Both the position numbers and the translations under genes were made by a program. Source: Odobenus rosmarus divergens (Eukaryota > Chordata > Mammalia > Carnivora > Odobenidae). From it: a stretch of DNA of 64,000 nt. This document shows, in pieces, positions 33,889 to 47,100 of this stretch. Under the pieces are notes generated by a model that did no database searches, was not told where the DNA came from, and worked only from the letters and a program-made list of their open reading frames with translations. Each line of letters opens with the position of its first letter. The first letter of the stretch is position 1. The stretch is from NCBI RefSeq assembly GCF_000321225.1, contig NW_004451420.1, positions 478,668 to 542,667 of the forward strand, read 5' to 3'.

Positions 33889-33894
33889 AATAAA
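33889..33894 (+). promoter_or_regulatory. LSS: Candidate LSS polyadenylation signal (distal)
   Basis: AATAAA (in CCTTAATAAACAG) lies 1.8 kb after the LSS stop and upstream of the L1 insertion. Use of both signals would give two 3'UTR lengths. Confidence 0.5.
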
Positions 33895-34114
33895 CAGACA
33901 TGTGATTCCCTTAGGCTGAAGCATGTCACACTTGTGTTTGATCTCATGTTGGGAACAGTCACAGATCTGGGGTTTTCTGAGACTGTCACTTGGGCACCAT
34001 GTTGGACAGTGGGCCACCACCTCATCAGTTTCAGGGGATAAGAGTAACTGCTTCAAGATGAGCAGGTGTGTCTTCAGTTATTGGAGGGGAAATTATGTGC
34101 CTCAGCCTGTTCTC

Positions 34115-36035
34115 ATTAAGGAGTCGATCCCATTTACAATAGCACCCAAAACCATGAAATACCTAGGAATAAATCTAACCAAAGAGGCAAAGAATCTATA
34201 CTCAGGAAATTAAAAGGATTCTCATGAAAGAAATTGAGGAAGACACAAAGAAATGGAAAAACGGTCCATGCTCATGGATTGGAAGAACAAATATTGTGAA
34301 GATGTCAATGCTACCTGGAGCAATCTGCACATTTAATGCAATCCCTATCAAAATACCATCAACTTTTTTCAAAGAAATGGAACAAATAATCCTAAAATTT
34401 ATATGGAACCAGAAAAGACCCTGCATAGCCAGAGGAATGTTGAAAAAGCAAAGCAAAGCTGGTGGCATCACAATTCCAGACTTCAAGCTCTATTACAAAG
34501 CTGTCATCCTCAAGGCAGTATGGTACTGGCACAAAAACAGATACATAGATCAATGGAACAGAATAGGGAGCCCAGAAATGGACCCTCAACTCTATGGTCA
34601 ACTAATCTTTGACAAAGTAGGAAAGAATGTCCGATAGGGGGAAAAAAAATCTCTTCAACAAATGGTGTTGGGAAAATTGGACAGCCACATACAGAAAAAT
34701 GAAACTGGACCATTGTCTTATACCACACACAAAAATAGACTCAAAATGGATGAAAGACCTAAATGTGAGACAGGAATCCCATCAAAATCCTAGAAGAGAA
34801 CACAGGCAGCAACCTCTTTGACCTCAGCTGCAGCAACCTCTTCCTAGAAACATTGCCAAGGGCAAGGGAAGCAAGGGCAAAAATGAACTATTGGGACTTC
34901 ATCAAGGTAAAAAGCTCTTGCACAGCAAAAGAAACAGTCAACAAAACCAAAAGACAACTGACAGAATGGGAGATTTTTGTAAATGACATTTCAGATAAAG
35001 GGCTAGTATCCAAAATCTATAAAGAACTTATCAAACTCAACATCCAGAGAACAAATACTCCAATCAAGAAATGGGCAGAAGACACAAGACAGTTCTGCAA
35101 AGAAGACATGCAAATGGCCAACAGACACATGAAAAAGTGCTCAACATCACTCGGCATCAGGGAAATNNNNNNNNNNNNNNNNNNNNNNNNNNNNNNNNNN
35201 NNNNNNNNNNNNNNNNNNNNNNNNNNNNNNNNNNNNNNNNNNNNNNNNNNNNNNNNNNNNNNNNNNNNNNNNNNNNNNNNNNNNNNNNNNNNNNNNNNNN
35301 NNNNNNNNNNNNNNNNNNNNNNNNNNNNNNNNNNNNNNNNNNNNNNNNNNNNNNNNNNNNNNNNNNNNNNNNNNNNNNNNNNNNNNNNNNNNNNNNNNNN
35401 NNNNNNNNNNNNNNNNNNNNNNNNNNNNNNNNNNNNNNNNNNNNNNNNNNNNNNNNNNNNNNNNNNNNNNNNNNNNNNNNNNNNNNNNNNNNNNNNNNNN
35501 NNNNNNNNNNNNNNNNNNNNNNNNNNNNNNNNNNNNNNNNNNNNNNNNNNNNNNNNNNNNNNNNNNNNNNNNNNNNNNNNNNNNNNNNNNNNNNNNNNNN
35601 NNNNNNNNNNNNNNNNNNNNNNNNNNNNNNNNNNNNNNNNNNNNNNNNNNNNNNNNNNNNNNNNNNNNNNNNNNNNNNNNNNNNNNNNNNNNNNNNNNNN
35701 NNNNNNNNNNNNNNNNNNNNNNNNNNTAAGACTGATGAATCACAGACCTGTACCTCTGAAACAAATAATACATTATATGTTAAAAAAAATAGGAAGGGAA
35801 AAATGAAGTGGGGGAAATTGGAGGGGCAGACGAACCATGAGAGACTACGGACTCTGAGAAACAAACAGGGTTCTAGAGGGGAGGGGGGTGGGGGGATTGG
35901 TTAGCCCGGTGATGGGTATTAAGGAGGGCACGTACTGCATGGAGCACTGGGTGTTATACGCAAACAAGGCATCGTGGATCACCACATCAATAACTAATGA
36001 TGTATGGTGACTAACATAAAATAAAATAAAAAAAA
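34115..36035 (+). mobile_element. Recent 5'-truncated LINE-1, sense, with assembly gap
   Basis: C-terminal part of L1 ORF2, recognisable from GGAAGAACAAATATTGTGAA and AATCCCTATCAAAATACCATC onward, then the carnivore L1 3'UTR and an A-rich tail (AAAATAAAATAAAAAAAAA, 36017-36035). The frame is open over 34224-34637 and again from 34853 to the gap, with at least one break between (TAG at 34635-34637). It is the least diverged L1 in the window. The element lacks its 5' end, ORF1 and most of ORF2, so it cannot move on its own. Confidence 0.9.
35167..35726. other. Assembly gap, 560 N
   Basis: A run of 560 undetermined bases inside the recent L1, between the end of ORF2 and the 3'UTR. Any open frame drawn across it is meaningless. 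Confidence 1.
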
Positions 36036-36043
36036 ATCAAGTT

Positions 36044-36345
36044 CTCAACAAAAGAGAAACAGACTCATAAATATAGACCCAACTGGTGGATGCCAGAGGG
36101 GAGGGAGTGGGGGGACGAGTGAAATAGATGAAGGGGTTTAAGAGTACGAACTTCAGTTACAAAATGTGTAATTCAGCGATGAGAAGTACAGCGTAGCGGG
36201 CATAGCCAGTGATACTGCAGTCCCGTTGTGTGGTGACGGGGTTACTGCGCTTCGCGTGGGGAGCACTAAGTAACGTACCCAGTTGTCGGGTCACTGTACT
36301 GTACGCCTTGTGTCAGCTGTACTTCAGATCAAACAAAATCAGGTT
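36044..36345 (+). mobile_element. Older L1 3' end
   Basis: Wording of an old L1 3'UTR (CATAAATATAGACCCAACTGG, GATGCCAGAGGGGAGGGAG, GAGTACGAACTTCAGTTAC) follows directly on the tail of the younger L1. The younger element probably landed at or near this one. Confidence 0.6.
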
Positions 36346-37182
36346 CTTTCCTGGGCAAATCGTTAAAGACGTCTTAATTCAAATTATTTTTTGGTACTGG
36401 GCACAGATTTTGAGTATTACACTGGGAAGTTTTTGCCATATTAAGATTTCTGTATTCACCATGATGGAAACTTCAGACCTTCCCTTTGAGGAATTCTCTA
36501 CCTAGAAATCCTTAATTCACAGTGAAAACTCATCTCTGAGAAAGTACTTTTCCTTATTGGACACAATCAATATTGCTCCATATATTTATGTTTTACTTAG
36601 GCAATAAAATATTTCAAAAATTAATGCTATCTCCTGTTGCTTCTTCATTCTTTTCTCAACTCTGCAGATAGTCTAATTATAGGTTAATCGGTCAGCTTGA
36701 ATTATTTTCATTTCCATCTGCAATATAAATTTTTATTTATGATTCACTTTGATTGAAAAAGGAATTAAGGGTAGAAACAGGAGGCAAAGGGGAGTTGGTG
36801 GGACGTGAGGCACATGCCGGGGTTGGGTCCGTTTGCTGTTGTGGCCTCGGCTTTAGTGCTCAGCTTTCTAGGAGGTGGCTGGAGCTGATACACAATAGCC
36901 CTGTGATCCCACTGGTTGCCGGTGTGTCACAGCACTTCCCTGTAAGGCATCTGCTCGCAGCGGGATCCCATAATAGCCGCCCGCACAGGTGGCAGTGAAA
37001 GGAGGTTAAGGATGCCACTCTGGAGAGCACCAGGGCCACAGGCCCCTCTGTGGTGTGTGACCTTCATGCCTGGCATTTTCACCTGGGATTTTGGGTGCTG
37101 TCTCAGAGACACCCTCCTAACCCTTTTCCTCACTCAGGAGGATGGGGGTGATAACTTCAGGTTTTCTTCAGTGAACATAATT
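36346..37182. other. Non-genic spacer, nothing recognised
   Basis: Mostly AT-rich and apparently unique up to 36,780, then moderately GC-rich. No exon, RNA gene or clear repeat was identified. Confidence 0.5.
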
Positions 37183-37195
37183 GAACCATTAGTTT

Positions 37196-37394
37196 GGTTT
37201 TTTTTTTGGTTGTTGTTAAAGATCTTATTTACTTGACAGAGACACGGGGAGAGGGAACACAAGCAGGGGGAGTGGGGGAGGGAGAAGCAAGCTTCCTGCT
37301 GAGCAGGGAGTCCTATGCGGGGCTTGGTCCCAGGACCCTGGGATCATGACGAGCAGAAGGCAGACGCTTAACGACTGAGCCACCCAGGCGCACT
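37196..37394 (-). repeat. CAN-SINE
   Basis: Antisense SINE flanked by GAACCATTAGTTT (37183-37195) and GAGCCATTAGTTT (37395-37407), a target-site duplication with one mismatch. Confidence 0.9.
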
Positions 37395-37689
37395 GAGCCA
37401 TTAGTTTCTACACGATGACTATTGATAGGTGATTTCCAGCCTTTTCTCCAGGGACAGTGATGGCCCTGGGGGCTTCTGAAGCCCATGCTTGAGACAGGTG
37501 GAGAACAGCTAGCTTGCATGGCCTTAGGCAGCCTCAGACACCTGCCCCACAGCCAGGCCTTCCGGGGGTGTGAGATGCGGTGGGCTTGACACCCTCTGTC
37601 TTTGATGCCCCTTCTGGTTCTTGGGAGGGTAGAGGAGTGGGGGCTGCTCTTGGGCCATCCAGGAACAGGTGAGTGTTGAAACAGCCTAT

Positions 37690-39560
37690 AGTGGCCAGAA
37701 TACTTAAAAGACAAAAAAACGACCTCTTGGGTGATCTTGAGTGGTCTAACATGCATATAATTGGAGTCCCACAAAATTGGGATGGAGCGAGGCGGAAAAC
37801 CATCTGAGTAATGGCTGAAATTTTTCCAGATATGAAATATGTAAGCCCACAGACCAGTGAAGCTCAGCAGACACAGAAGAAGCACTGATTAGCTTTCAGA
37901 ACTGTAAGAAAAGAAATTTCTATTGTTTAAGCCACTGTGTGCGCTCTTTTGTTAATACAGCCCTAGAAGACGAACACAGCAACCATTAAAGAAATTTTAC
38001 TAACTGTAAAGGGCTAAGCACTCAAGTTAAAAGGCAGAGACTGTCACATTGAATGAAAAAGCATGACCCAGCTATGTTGTTCATGAGAAATTTTCAATGC
38101 AGAAATACAGAATAAAGGTACAAGTTTAGAAAAATATATAACAAACATCCATAAGAAAGCAAAAGTACTGTCTTACTATCAAAGTAGGTTTCAGGAAAAG
38201 GAACGGTACTAGAAATAAAGAGACATTTAATACTAATGTATATGCACCTAATAACAGCTTCAGAATACGGAAAACATGTGCAGCTGGAGAGGGAATTTGA
38301 TAAATACACAAAGTGGGAGATTTCAACATTGCCTCAGTAACTGCAGACAAAATCTTGAGCCAGTTTGAAGTAACGTATTTATGGGACACTTCACCTCATT
38401 CTTTTCAAGAGCTTACGGACCATTTACTAAGCCCACATGCGGGGTCAGGAAATGAGTCTCGAGAAATTCAAAGGGATTGAAGCCAGACTGTATTCTCTAA
38501 CCACAATGGAATTAAATTAGAAATCAGTAACTAAAAGAGATAGAAAATCCCAATTATTTGGAAATTGGACAATACACTTCTAAATAAACAATGGTCAAAA
38601 ATGAAAGTACAAGGGAAATATTTCAAGCTAAATGAAAACAATGACATAAGAGTTTGTGGGATGTAGCTATAGCAGTGCTTACAGAAATGGTTGCAGGCTT
38701 ACATGTTAATGCTGTAAATCAGGTTTCAAACCAGTGATCTAAGTGTCCACCTTAAGAAACCTAAAACCAAAGTAGAAGGAAGGAAATAACCAGATAAAAG
38801 AGTGCAAGTTAAATGCTGTAGGAGGCTTAATGGAGATCAATAAAACCAGAAGTTGATGCTTTGAGAAAATTAACAAGCCTCTGGTCTGATCAAGAAAGAA
38901 AGAAAACCTACCACAGGCATAGAAAAGGTGCATCGCCACAGGTCCTGCAGACAAGCCGGCTGTCCAGCCTGGTCACCTCCAGGCCTGCTGCCCTGGTGTG
39001 GTGAGCCTGAGTTCGCCATCCCGCCCCCTCTCTGCATCCGCCCACTCCCACTGCCCCGCTTGCGGGTCCTTACATCCTGCCGCACCCATCTGCCAACGCT
39101 GCTGCTCCGTGTTCACACTCAGTTTTCTGCCTTGGCCGCGCATCCGTCTGTGCTCAGAGGCGTGAGGCCGCAGAGTCAGTACGGGGAGGGAATGTCATAG
39201 GCTGCTCGCCAGTATGCCACAACACAGACGGACAAACTCCCTGAAAGACACAGTTGTCATCTAGGTGGTCATGAAAAGAAGTGGGGAATTTAGATAGCCT
39301 TGTATCTATTTTAGAAATTGAATTTGAGATTTAAAGCTTTTCCAGAAGAAAGCTCCAGGCTCAGATGGCTTCCCGGTGAATTTTATCAAAAAGTGAAGAA
39401 AGCAGTTAACAACCTAACACAAATATCCAGACATTAGAGGAGGAGGGAATACTTTGCAACTCCTTTTATAAGGTCAGCACGACCTTGATAGCAAAACCAG
39501 ACCAGGACGTTACAGGAAAAGGACATTCAGGTCAGTTTCCCTCACACACAGAAAATACTT
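37690..39560 (+). mobile_element. Old LINE-1 fragments (ORF2), mosaic
   Basis: A short L1-like piece (37,690-37,870) is followed by an ancient LTR-like tail (37,900-37,970). Old sense L1 ORF2 sequence then runs from 37,980 (for example AACCACAATGGAATTAAATT, and GCAGTGCTTACAGAAATGG) to 39,560. It has many stops. It is interrupted by a GC-rich non-L1 block at about 38,915-39,215. Confidence 0.6.
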
Positions 39561-41104
39561 AACACACTAGTATTAAATTGAATCTAGTGATAAAAGGATG
39601 TTGCTTCATGATCAGAAAACTGGCAGAGGGTGATGGGCCTGTGGCTGGAGGGGGTGCGGTGTCCAGAGGGTTTTCTAGGGGTAGTAGAAAGTGGCATTTA
39701 AATGACACGGGAGGGGCCAGTGTGGGGGGAGGCCTTGCTCTCATCTGGGAGTCCTGGGAGCTCCGGCACACCCTTGCTCAGTGGGGGCTGTCCACATGTC
39801 CGCTGTCCTTGTCTGGTGTGAGAGGCTGTGGGTCTCGACACTGGGTCTTTCTCAGGTTGTATAAGGTACGTTTGGGACGTAGAAATCCTTTTCCACAAAA
39901 CCTGACTCGAGGCTTTCTCTTCTTGAAGCAACCTTATGCTAACTTGGCAGTCTGGGGGAAATAATGACTTTGTTTGGCCTGGAGCCCCAGCCCCTGCACT
40001 GAGTGCCCTTGACGCCACGTGGTGTTGGGGCTGAAGGGTATGGAGGACGTGCTGGCTCCTTGTTTGGACTATATCCCGTCCCAAGAGGATCAGGAGATGA
40101 CCCCGCTGTTGCCTCACGGCTGCCGAGAAGCTCGACCAAGAACTTCAGAGCCAGGAAACAGTGCTGAGTTCACTTTCCCTCCTGAGTAGTTAGTTGGCAG
40201 AGTGGGTGTTGGCGTGGGCTCCGCGGTGGTCCCACTAACCAGGGCCCGAAATCCACACCCTGGCAGGACTCTGTGAGCACAGGTCTGCGTGTGATTGGTC
40301 CGCACGGCCCTTGTGCCTGGTCGAGGGAGCCTTCAGTTAGGTCCAGTAACGGTCAGTGTTCCAGACACTCAGGGCTCACAGCCTTCTTTCCAAGGGACGT
40401 GTGGTCAGCAGGCGGCCTCCAACTGCCAGCCCCTCAGAGCCCGCCTGGAGTCCACGGGGCCTCGGGGCTGTTGGGGGCACCCGAGCTCATCTCCCGCGAC
40501 CCCACTGCCCCTCCTTCCTGAAGTGTGCATCCCAGGGGTGCACCCTGACATCTGTCTGCACACCAGACACTGGCCCAGGTTCTGGGGGACCCTGCTGATC
40601 CCGCAGAGTGCGGAGCCACATGAGAACCATGGGAGGGCTGATGGCTCATGGGGAGGGATGCCACAAGTCACGCAGAGTGAAGGCAGAGTCCCCCTGAGGC
40701 CTGTGCACACCACAGGGCGTGGATGGCCCGCCCTGCACCTCAGCCCAGTGCTCTGGCTGTTCCTAGGAGGGGCTGGAGCATTCCCGTCTTGGGCTGAGCT
40801 GCCCTCCCCACGAGCCCCGTCCCCACTTCTCCCATCCGCTCCCTGTGTTCTGCTTGGCAGCCCCCTCGGCCGGAGGTGTCGCCCTGTGGGTGCTGGTCCT
40901 GGAGGCAAGGTCTGCGGGTGGAGTGGGTGGTCCAGCGCCGGCGGGGGGACCGGCTCTTTAAGGGCGGGCGACATCACAAGGCCGCGGAAGGCCAGACAGC
41001 TGTGGAACTCTGGGGCCTTGGGCTGTTTCTGGAGCGCCTGTGGGCTCTGGATTTCCACCTCCATGGGGCTGCAGGCCCACACGTGAGCACGTGAAGACGT
41101 GGCC
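39561..41104. other. Spacer upstream of SPATC1L, probable promoter region
   Basis: GC content rises towards SPATC1L, reaching a small CpG-rich patch at about 40,900-41,010. A TTTAAG box (40957-40962) is followed by GGGCGGGCGACATCAC about 145 bases upstream of the start codon. These may belong to the SPATC1L promoter; the evidence is weak. Long open frames on both strands here look like GC-driven chance. Confidence 0.4.
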
Positions 41105-44100
41105 ATGGCCGAGGGCAGCGAGCTGATGAGTAGGCTCATGAGTGAGAACGCAGACCTGAAGAAGCAGGTGCGCCTCATGAAGGAGAACCAGATGCTGAAG
41201 CGTCTGCTCAGTGAGAGCTGCCAGGAGCGCTGTGGTCTCGGAAGCCGAGACCTCCTCTTCACCAAGGTGCCCACCTACCCCGAAGACTGCTCCCCTGGGA
41301 GTGCAGGTGAGGCCACGGGCCTGGGCAGCCAGGGCCAGCTGGCTGCGGGGCTCCCGGGAGCCGAGGGGAGGCCGCAGGGCGCAGGCAGTGCCTGGCCTGC
41401 TGACGCCAGTGCTCTTGGGCCCTCTTCCTTCCCTCAGGTCTGAGTAAACCAAGACCCACTTCCCCATTCTGCTGTGTGTCCTCAGGTAAGGCCCTTCTCT
41501 CTGGGCCACTAAGTCCACACCTGGAAAACGGGGTGGGGGGTTAGCCCCCATAGCAGTGGTTACCACCCACCAGCCCGCCTCACGGAGCTCACGGGTGCAA
41601 AGCCCTGTGAGCAAGCATGTCCCTGGGGTCCTTCATGGCACCTGGACTCCTTCAGCCTCAAGGGGGACCTTGAAGAGGGAGCTCGGGACAAGCAGAGGGC
41701 GGTGGTGGGGGTGGAGGTGGTTGGGGGGATGGCGGGAAGAGGACCATGATGCCCGAAGGGGCAGCTGGGGCAACCCCTAGTCCCTACCAGTCCTGAGCTC
41801 TCACCAGCTGCCAAGGCACATGCTTGTCACCAGAAACTTGCTGAGGATGACTGGCCTCACAGGGCCTTGTCCCCTATGTGACATCCCACAACGGGGGGCC
41901 AGGACTGCCTTTCTGGGCCACTGGGGATGCCCTTGTGCGGTGGCTGCCAAAGGCACTTGTCCTCAAGCCTTATCGGTGCTGTGACTCCTGCCAAGAGTCA
42001 CAAACCCAGTGTGGCTCCATTGTCCTTTGTGTGGAGAATCGGGTCAGCCTGGGGCCTCCTCCAAGGGCTCAGAGCCACCCCTGCGTCCACAGTGGCAGGA
42101 GCCCTGGGGCCTTCCCCCCTCTCTGTTCCTCCGGCGCCTGGTCAGGAGAGGTGCAGACTCTCACTCAAGCCGGGCTGCTCCTAGGGGGACCCTGGTCGGG
42201 GCCCAAGTCAGGGTGGCGTCTCTGGGATGGCAGCCGACACCCCTACCTGTGGGTCACCCCCAGCAAGCCCAGACTTGGCAGGACACCAGTCTTAGCAGGA
42301 GCTCCAGCCCCTGGCCAGCCTAAGGCCACCAAGCCTTGCACAGAGAGGCCTGGAGCCCCTGCTGCAGGGTGTGGGCCAAGGTCAGCAAGGCCCCAGCCAT
42401 CCTCGGGGAGGGGCCAGCTCCACTGCAGTCAGGGCCACCCCTGTGCCCGGGGCTCTGGGACGCTGCCTGCAGGCCTGGCCCTGGCCCTCAGCCTTCTCTG
42501 GGGACTGAAGTTTGGAACTACTCTTGCACAGTGGCAGGAGTTTGTGAACCGAAGGGAGCTCCCCCTGCAACAGCTCACGTTTCTCACAGTCCCTTAGCAT
42601 CTGCCTTCAAAGCAGGATGTGCTTTAAAACCCATTTTCTTTGTTCAACAACACGTACTCATGGCAAACTTACAAATACCCCAGGAGGATGTAACGTACCA
42701 GGCCGGGCCCCAGCTCCTGGCCCCATGCCCAAAGTCAGCCACTGTCAGCGTTTTCCTGGGTCTCCCTCTGAAATGTATGGTGGATATGTTCATGTGCCTG
42801 TCCCAGGGGGTCGTTTGGGTTTCCCTAAGCGGAGTTGAGCTGTTGTGCACGTTGATGGCCCCCACCGTTCCCCACCACAGCAGCCAGGGCAGGGCAGACC
42901 TGCCACAGGGGTCACGGCGGGAAACCCTTGGGTCAAGGGCTGGGTGCTGTTGAACTGTTGAGATAGAAGCTGCTGGACGCGCTCCGCCAGGCTGCGGCCT
43001 CGGCACCTTGCCGGCCCCGGCACCTTCGCGACCCCAGGGCCACACACAGCCACGCTCCGGGGGAGGGTCCCGGGCTGCTAAGTTTCTCAGTGTGTTCTGT
43101 TCTGAGTCTACAACCGCCCTGTGTGCCAAGGACCATTTTAAACGAGATCGACAGTGTGTGTGTACTTGTTAATTCTGCCTTTGTCTTTGCCCTTGGAACT
43201 CTCAGAGCCCTGGCATCGGCAGCCAGCGGGTGGGCCTGGGGGCGGGGGACACGCACGCTGGGCACTGGGAGGACCCTTCTAGTCCTTTCTAAAGAGCAAG
43301 AAAAATCGAGAACGAGCTTGTCGTGTTCAATTTCCGTGACCCCGGTCTGGCTGGGATGGGGTGCCCTCAGCTGGGGCCCTCGGACTGCTCCACCCAGAGG
43401 CCTCGCGGTCCTGGGCTCCGGCCGGCTGCCCTGGCATCTGATGGGATGGGGCTTCGCTCAGGATCTCGGGACTCAGTTCCTATGTGAGTTCTGGTTTTGG
43501 TTTTCCGTCTGTGGGTTTTCTGTGTGGGGATTTGACATCAGAGTTGTGACCGGTTTATAACCTCGATCAGGCATCTTTTCATTTTTTTCAGTGTTCCAAC
43601 CTTGTTCATGTGGCGTAGGGATTAAGAATCATTTGGAATCTGAAAGAATTTACTGTCACCCCGGCAGGCCCGTGCCCTCGGAGCATAGTGGTTTTGTAAC
43701 TTCTAGATTTTTCTTCTTTGCTTATTGGTCCATTTAGATTTTCTGCTCCTTACTGAGTCATTTAAAAACACCTTTCGGCGAGAGCTCTCCCATGACTGTG
43801 ATCTTGGTGACGGGGCGGCAACCCTCGCCTCTTCCCGGTCTTCCTGATGTTGCTTTTCTCATTCCTGGTTTCATCTCCTCATGTTTTCTGTTTCCCCAGA
43901 GTCACTGTCTGCAGCTTTGCGGTCTTGTTGATGTTTCGTGGAGCTGCTTCCAGGGTATTGCTGCTGTCATTTCCACTGTTTCTAGATTTTCTGTTTCTTA
44001 GGAGCTCCTTTTCATGTCTTGATCTGAATGCTTATTTTTTTGATGATTTTTAAAAAGTAATTAAAGCATTTAAATCACTAATTTCAATCCAAATACAGTT

Positions 44101-47100
44101 TTAAATGTACTCATGTACATTTGTGTTCTGATTTAAATGTACATAGTGTTCTGATTTTCATTATTTCTCAATAATCATTTTTTCATTTCTTCCTTGATGT
44201 GATTGCTTTTACTTCAGAGGAATGGAATTTTGTGCCGATGCTTGTTATTCATGTATAGTTTCATTAAAATGTAGCCTGCAAATGTGCCTACTTTTTGGAC
44301 TTGACTGAAGATTAAACATTTTTGTTTTTTTAATGTTAACACAACTTTACTGAAGGCTTGTGAGTAACAGAACGGAATCACAACTCACTAAATAGGAACA
44401 AAACAAAGCCCAAACCCAGCTGAGCGCAACAGAAGTCCCTCTAGGACAGGCCCTTGCCCTCTGTGGGGAGGCCGCCTGCCCTCAGGAGGTCTGAGTCCTG
44501 AGCCCTGGGGCAGCCAGAGGTGCTCTCATGTTGCATTCTTGAGCTCTGGAAGGGTGCTCCGCGGGCCGTTTCTGGACTGATCAGGACACTGTGAGGCCCC
44601 TCAGCAGGCCCACGGGAATGGCCATTTTGGCCAAGTGGGCAGACAGGAGGCAAGACACATCCTGATGGCTGTTCTTTTTTTCAACATTTTTTTCCTAGGA
44701 AAACATTGCTGGAGGTAGATTCGTTGGTTCCTGAGGAGGTATATTTTAGGATATAATTTTTCTTTTTTTTTACGTTTTATTTATTTAAGTAATCTCTACC
44801 CCAACAACCCTGAGATCAAGAGTTGCATGCTCCTCCAACCGAGCCAGGCAGGTGCCCCTATAATTTTTCATTATAACTCTTAAAAAACACTATTTTTCAA
44901 GTATATATTTGCCTTATTGCTAGGAGAAAAAGTTTGTCATATGGGAACAGAAAAGGATTATTTTAAATCACAAAAAGAATCAATAAGTTAAAATTGATTA
45001 CATTATAATTTGAAAAATTCTGCATGACAAGTCACTATAAAAGAGATTAAAATATAAGCAAGGCACCCGATGGAAGAAGACATTTACAACACTTTTCATC
45101 AATAAGGAGTTAGTATGCAGGAGAAAAAGAGCTGCTACAAATAATTTTCAAGACTACTCACCTACCCCCCGCCCCCCCGCGCTCTCCCCAAAAATCCTAA
45201 AACGAGCAGAGAAAAGGCAAAGATAAATCACCTAAAGAAAACCTGAGGGGCTAGTAAGCATATATGACAGGATGTTCAGTGTCATTGGGGATTAGGGAAA
45301 AGCCATGTGATGTCATCAGCCTGGTCTCTGCTTACCTAGGACTGGTGCAGCTGCTGGAATGTTCTACATTCTGCTAATGTAGATCACAGAGAAAGTTTGA
45401 CAGGCACACACCTGAGCCCAGTGCAGATGGTGGAGGGTGCTCACTGTGAGCAAGGAGGCATATTATGGGATGCTGATTTATAGCTTTTTCAAGGAAACCA
45501 GGAATAACCCTCATGTCTATCAACAGAGCAACGGGTATGAAAATTGTTCTGTGTGTGTGTGTGTGTGTGTGTGTATCACACATGTGGCATGAAACGGTTA
45601 AATGTGTCAGGTAAGCTACCCGGCAACTCAACATGGATAAATTCCCAAAAAAGATAACGCTGCAGCAAAAAGGTATGCGGCAGAATAAAACATATATAGG
45701 ATGATACCATTTATGTAAAAATTCAAAAGCATGTACAAGTCCCTCGGTACTGTGTGGGGGCACGGGCGGGTAGGAGGCGCGTGGAGGCATGCACGCTTGC
45801 CTTGCTCATGCATGTGAGGCTGGGGGCTTCCTTGGATGGGGTGGGCACCCACAGTGCCATCTTCTGTAGAGGGAGGAGGAAGGCTCTGAAGCACGGGCTG
45901 GGGTGTCACAGCCTGAGGCTGGGCATGCAGGTGTTCTTCAGTAATCTCTCCCTCCTTAGGGATGTTTCAGGAACACAGCCTGACTTCCCCTCCCTCCCCC
46001 TCCCAGTTGCAGACTTTGGAAGGTTCTCCAGTGCCCCTGATGCACCCTCCCAGCTGCAGACGTCCTCCCTGGAGGACCTGCTGTGCTCGCACGCCCCCAT
46101 CTCCAGTGAGGACGATGCCTCCCCTGGCTGTGCAACCTCCACCCAGGTGCCCTTCAAGGCTTTCCTCAGTCCCCTCGAGCTGCGTGTACCCCGAGGCACT
46201 GACAGGAAGCTGTCCCCACTCCTGAGCCCCTTACAGGACCCGCTGGCGGACAAGACCCTGCTGGAGCCCAGGGAGATGGTCCGGCCCAAGAAAGTGTGCT
46301 TCTCGGAGAGCAGCCTGCCCTCTGGGGACAGGACCAGGAGGAGCTACTACCTTAACGGTATGGCCCAGCAGGGGGTGGGCACCAGGGTGGGCACCGGGAT
46401 GTGGTGGCGGGCAGCCGGGGAGGGTGGGCTGGTGGCCAGCTGGCCAAAGCGTCTCCATTTTCCAGCAGGGGGAAGAGAGTGTGGCTGGGAGGCCAGGGTC
46501 TGGGGCTCTTCTGTTAAAATTTTTTGCCTATTAAAAAAAATTGAGTTGCTTATCTTCTTATGATCCAGTTGTCAGAGTTCTTCATATATTCTGCACACGA
46601 GTCCTTTTCTGGGCAAATGTTTTGCAAATGTGGTCCCCCAATCTGTGGCTTTTCCATTTGCATAAGTGTTCTTTAAAGAGCAAAACTGTTTCATTTGATG
46701 AAGTCCGGTTTATTGATTTTTTTTCTTTTACGTAGTTCATGCTTTTTGCGTCAGATTTAAGAAATCTTTGTCACACTGAAGGTCACAAAGATTCTCTCCT
46801 GTGTGTTCTTCTAGAAGTTTTATGGGTTTAGGTTTTACATTTAGGTTTCTGATCAATTTCCAGTCAGTTTTTGTCCGTGGTATGAGATTCACATTAGATG
46901 GCTACTTCTTCCAGAATCAGTGTTCAGAAAGATTATTTTTTCTCCATTGAATTGCCTTGACACTTTTTTTTAAAAGATTTTATTTATTCATTTGAGACAC
47001 AGAGATACAGAGAGAGAAAGCATGAGCAGGGAGAGAGGCAGAGGGAGAAGCAGGCTCCTCGCTGAGCCAGGAGCCCGATGTGGGGCTCGATCCCATGACC

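Noticed and set aside
34853..35904. Open frames of 277-317 codons with long runs of X
   Set aside because: They cross the 560-N gap. The readable parts are L1 ORF2 on the left and L1 3'UTR on the right.
40295..41274. Overlapping open frames of 263 (+) and 289 (-) codons upstream of SPATC1L
   Set aside because: Neither resembles a known protein. They overlap each other on opposite strands in GC-rich sequence and run into SPATC1L exon 1 out of frame.
44698..44712. 15-base match (GGAAAACATTGCTGG) to the start of LSS exon 22
   Set aside because: Flanking bases do not match on either side, so it is most likely chance and not a partial retrocopy of LSS.
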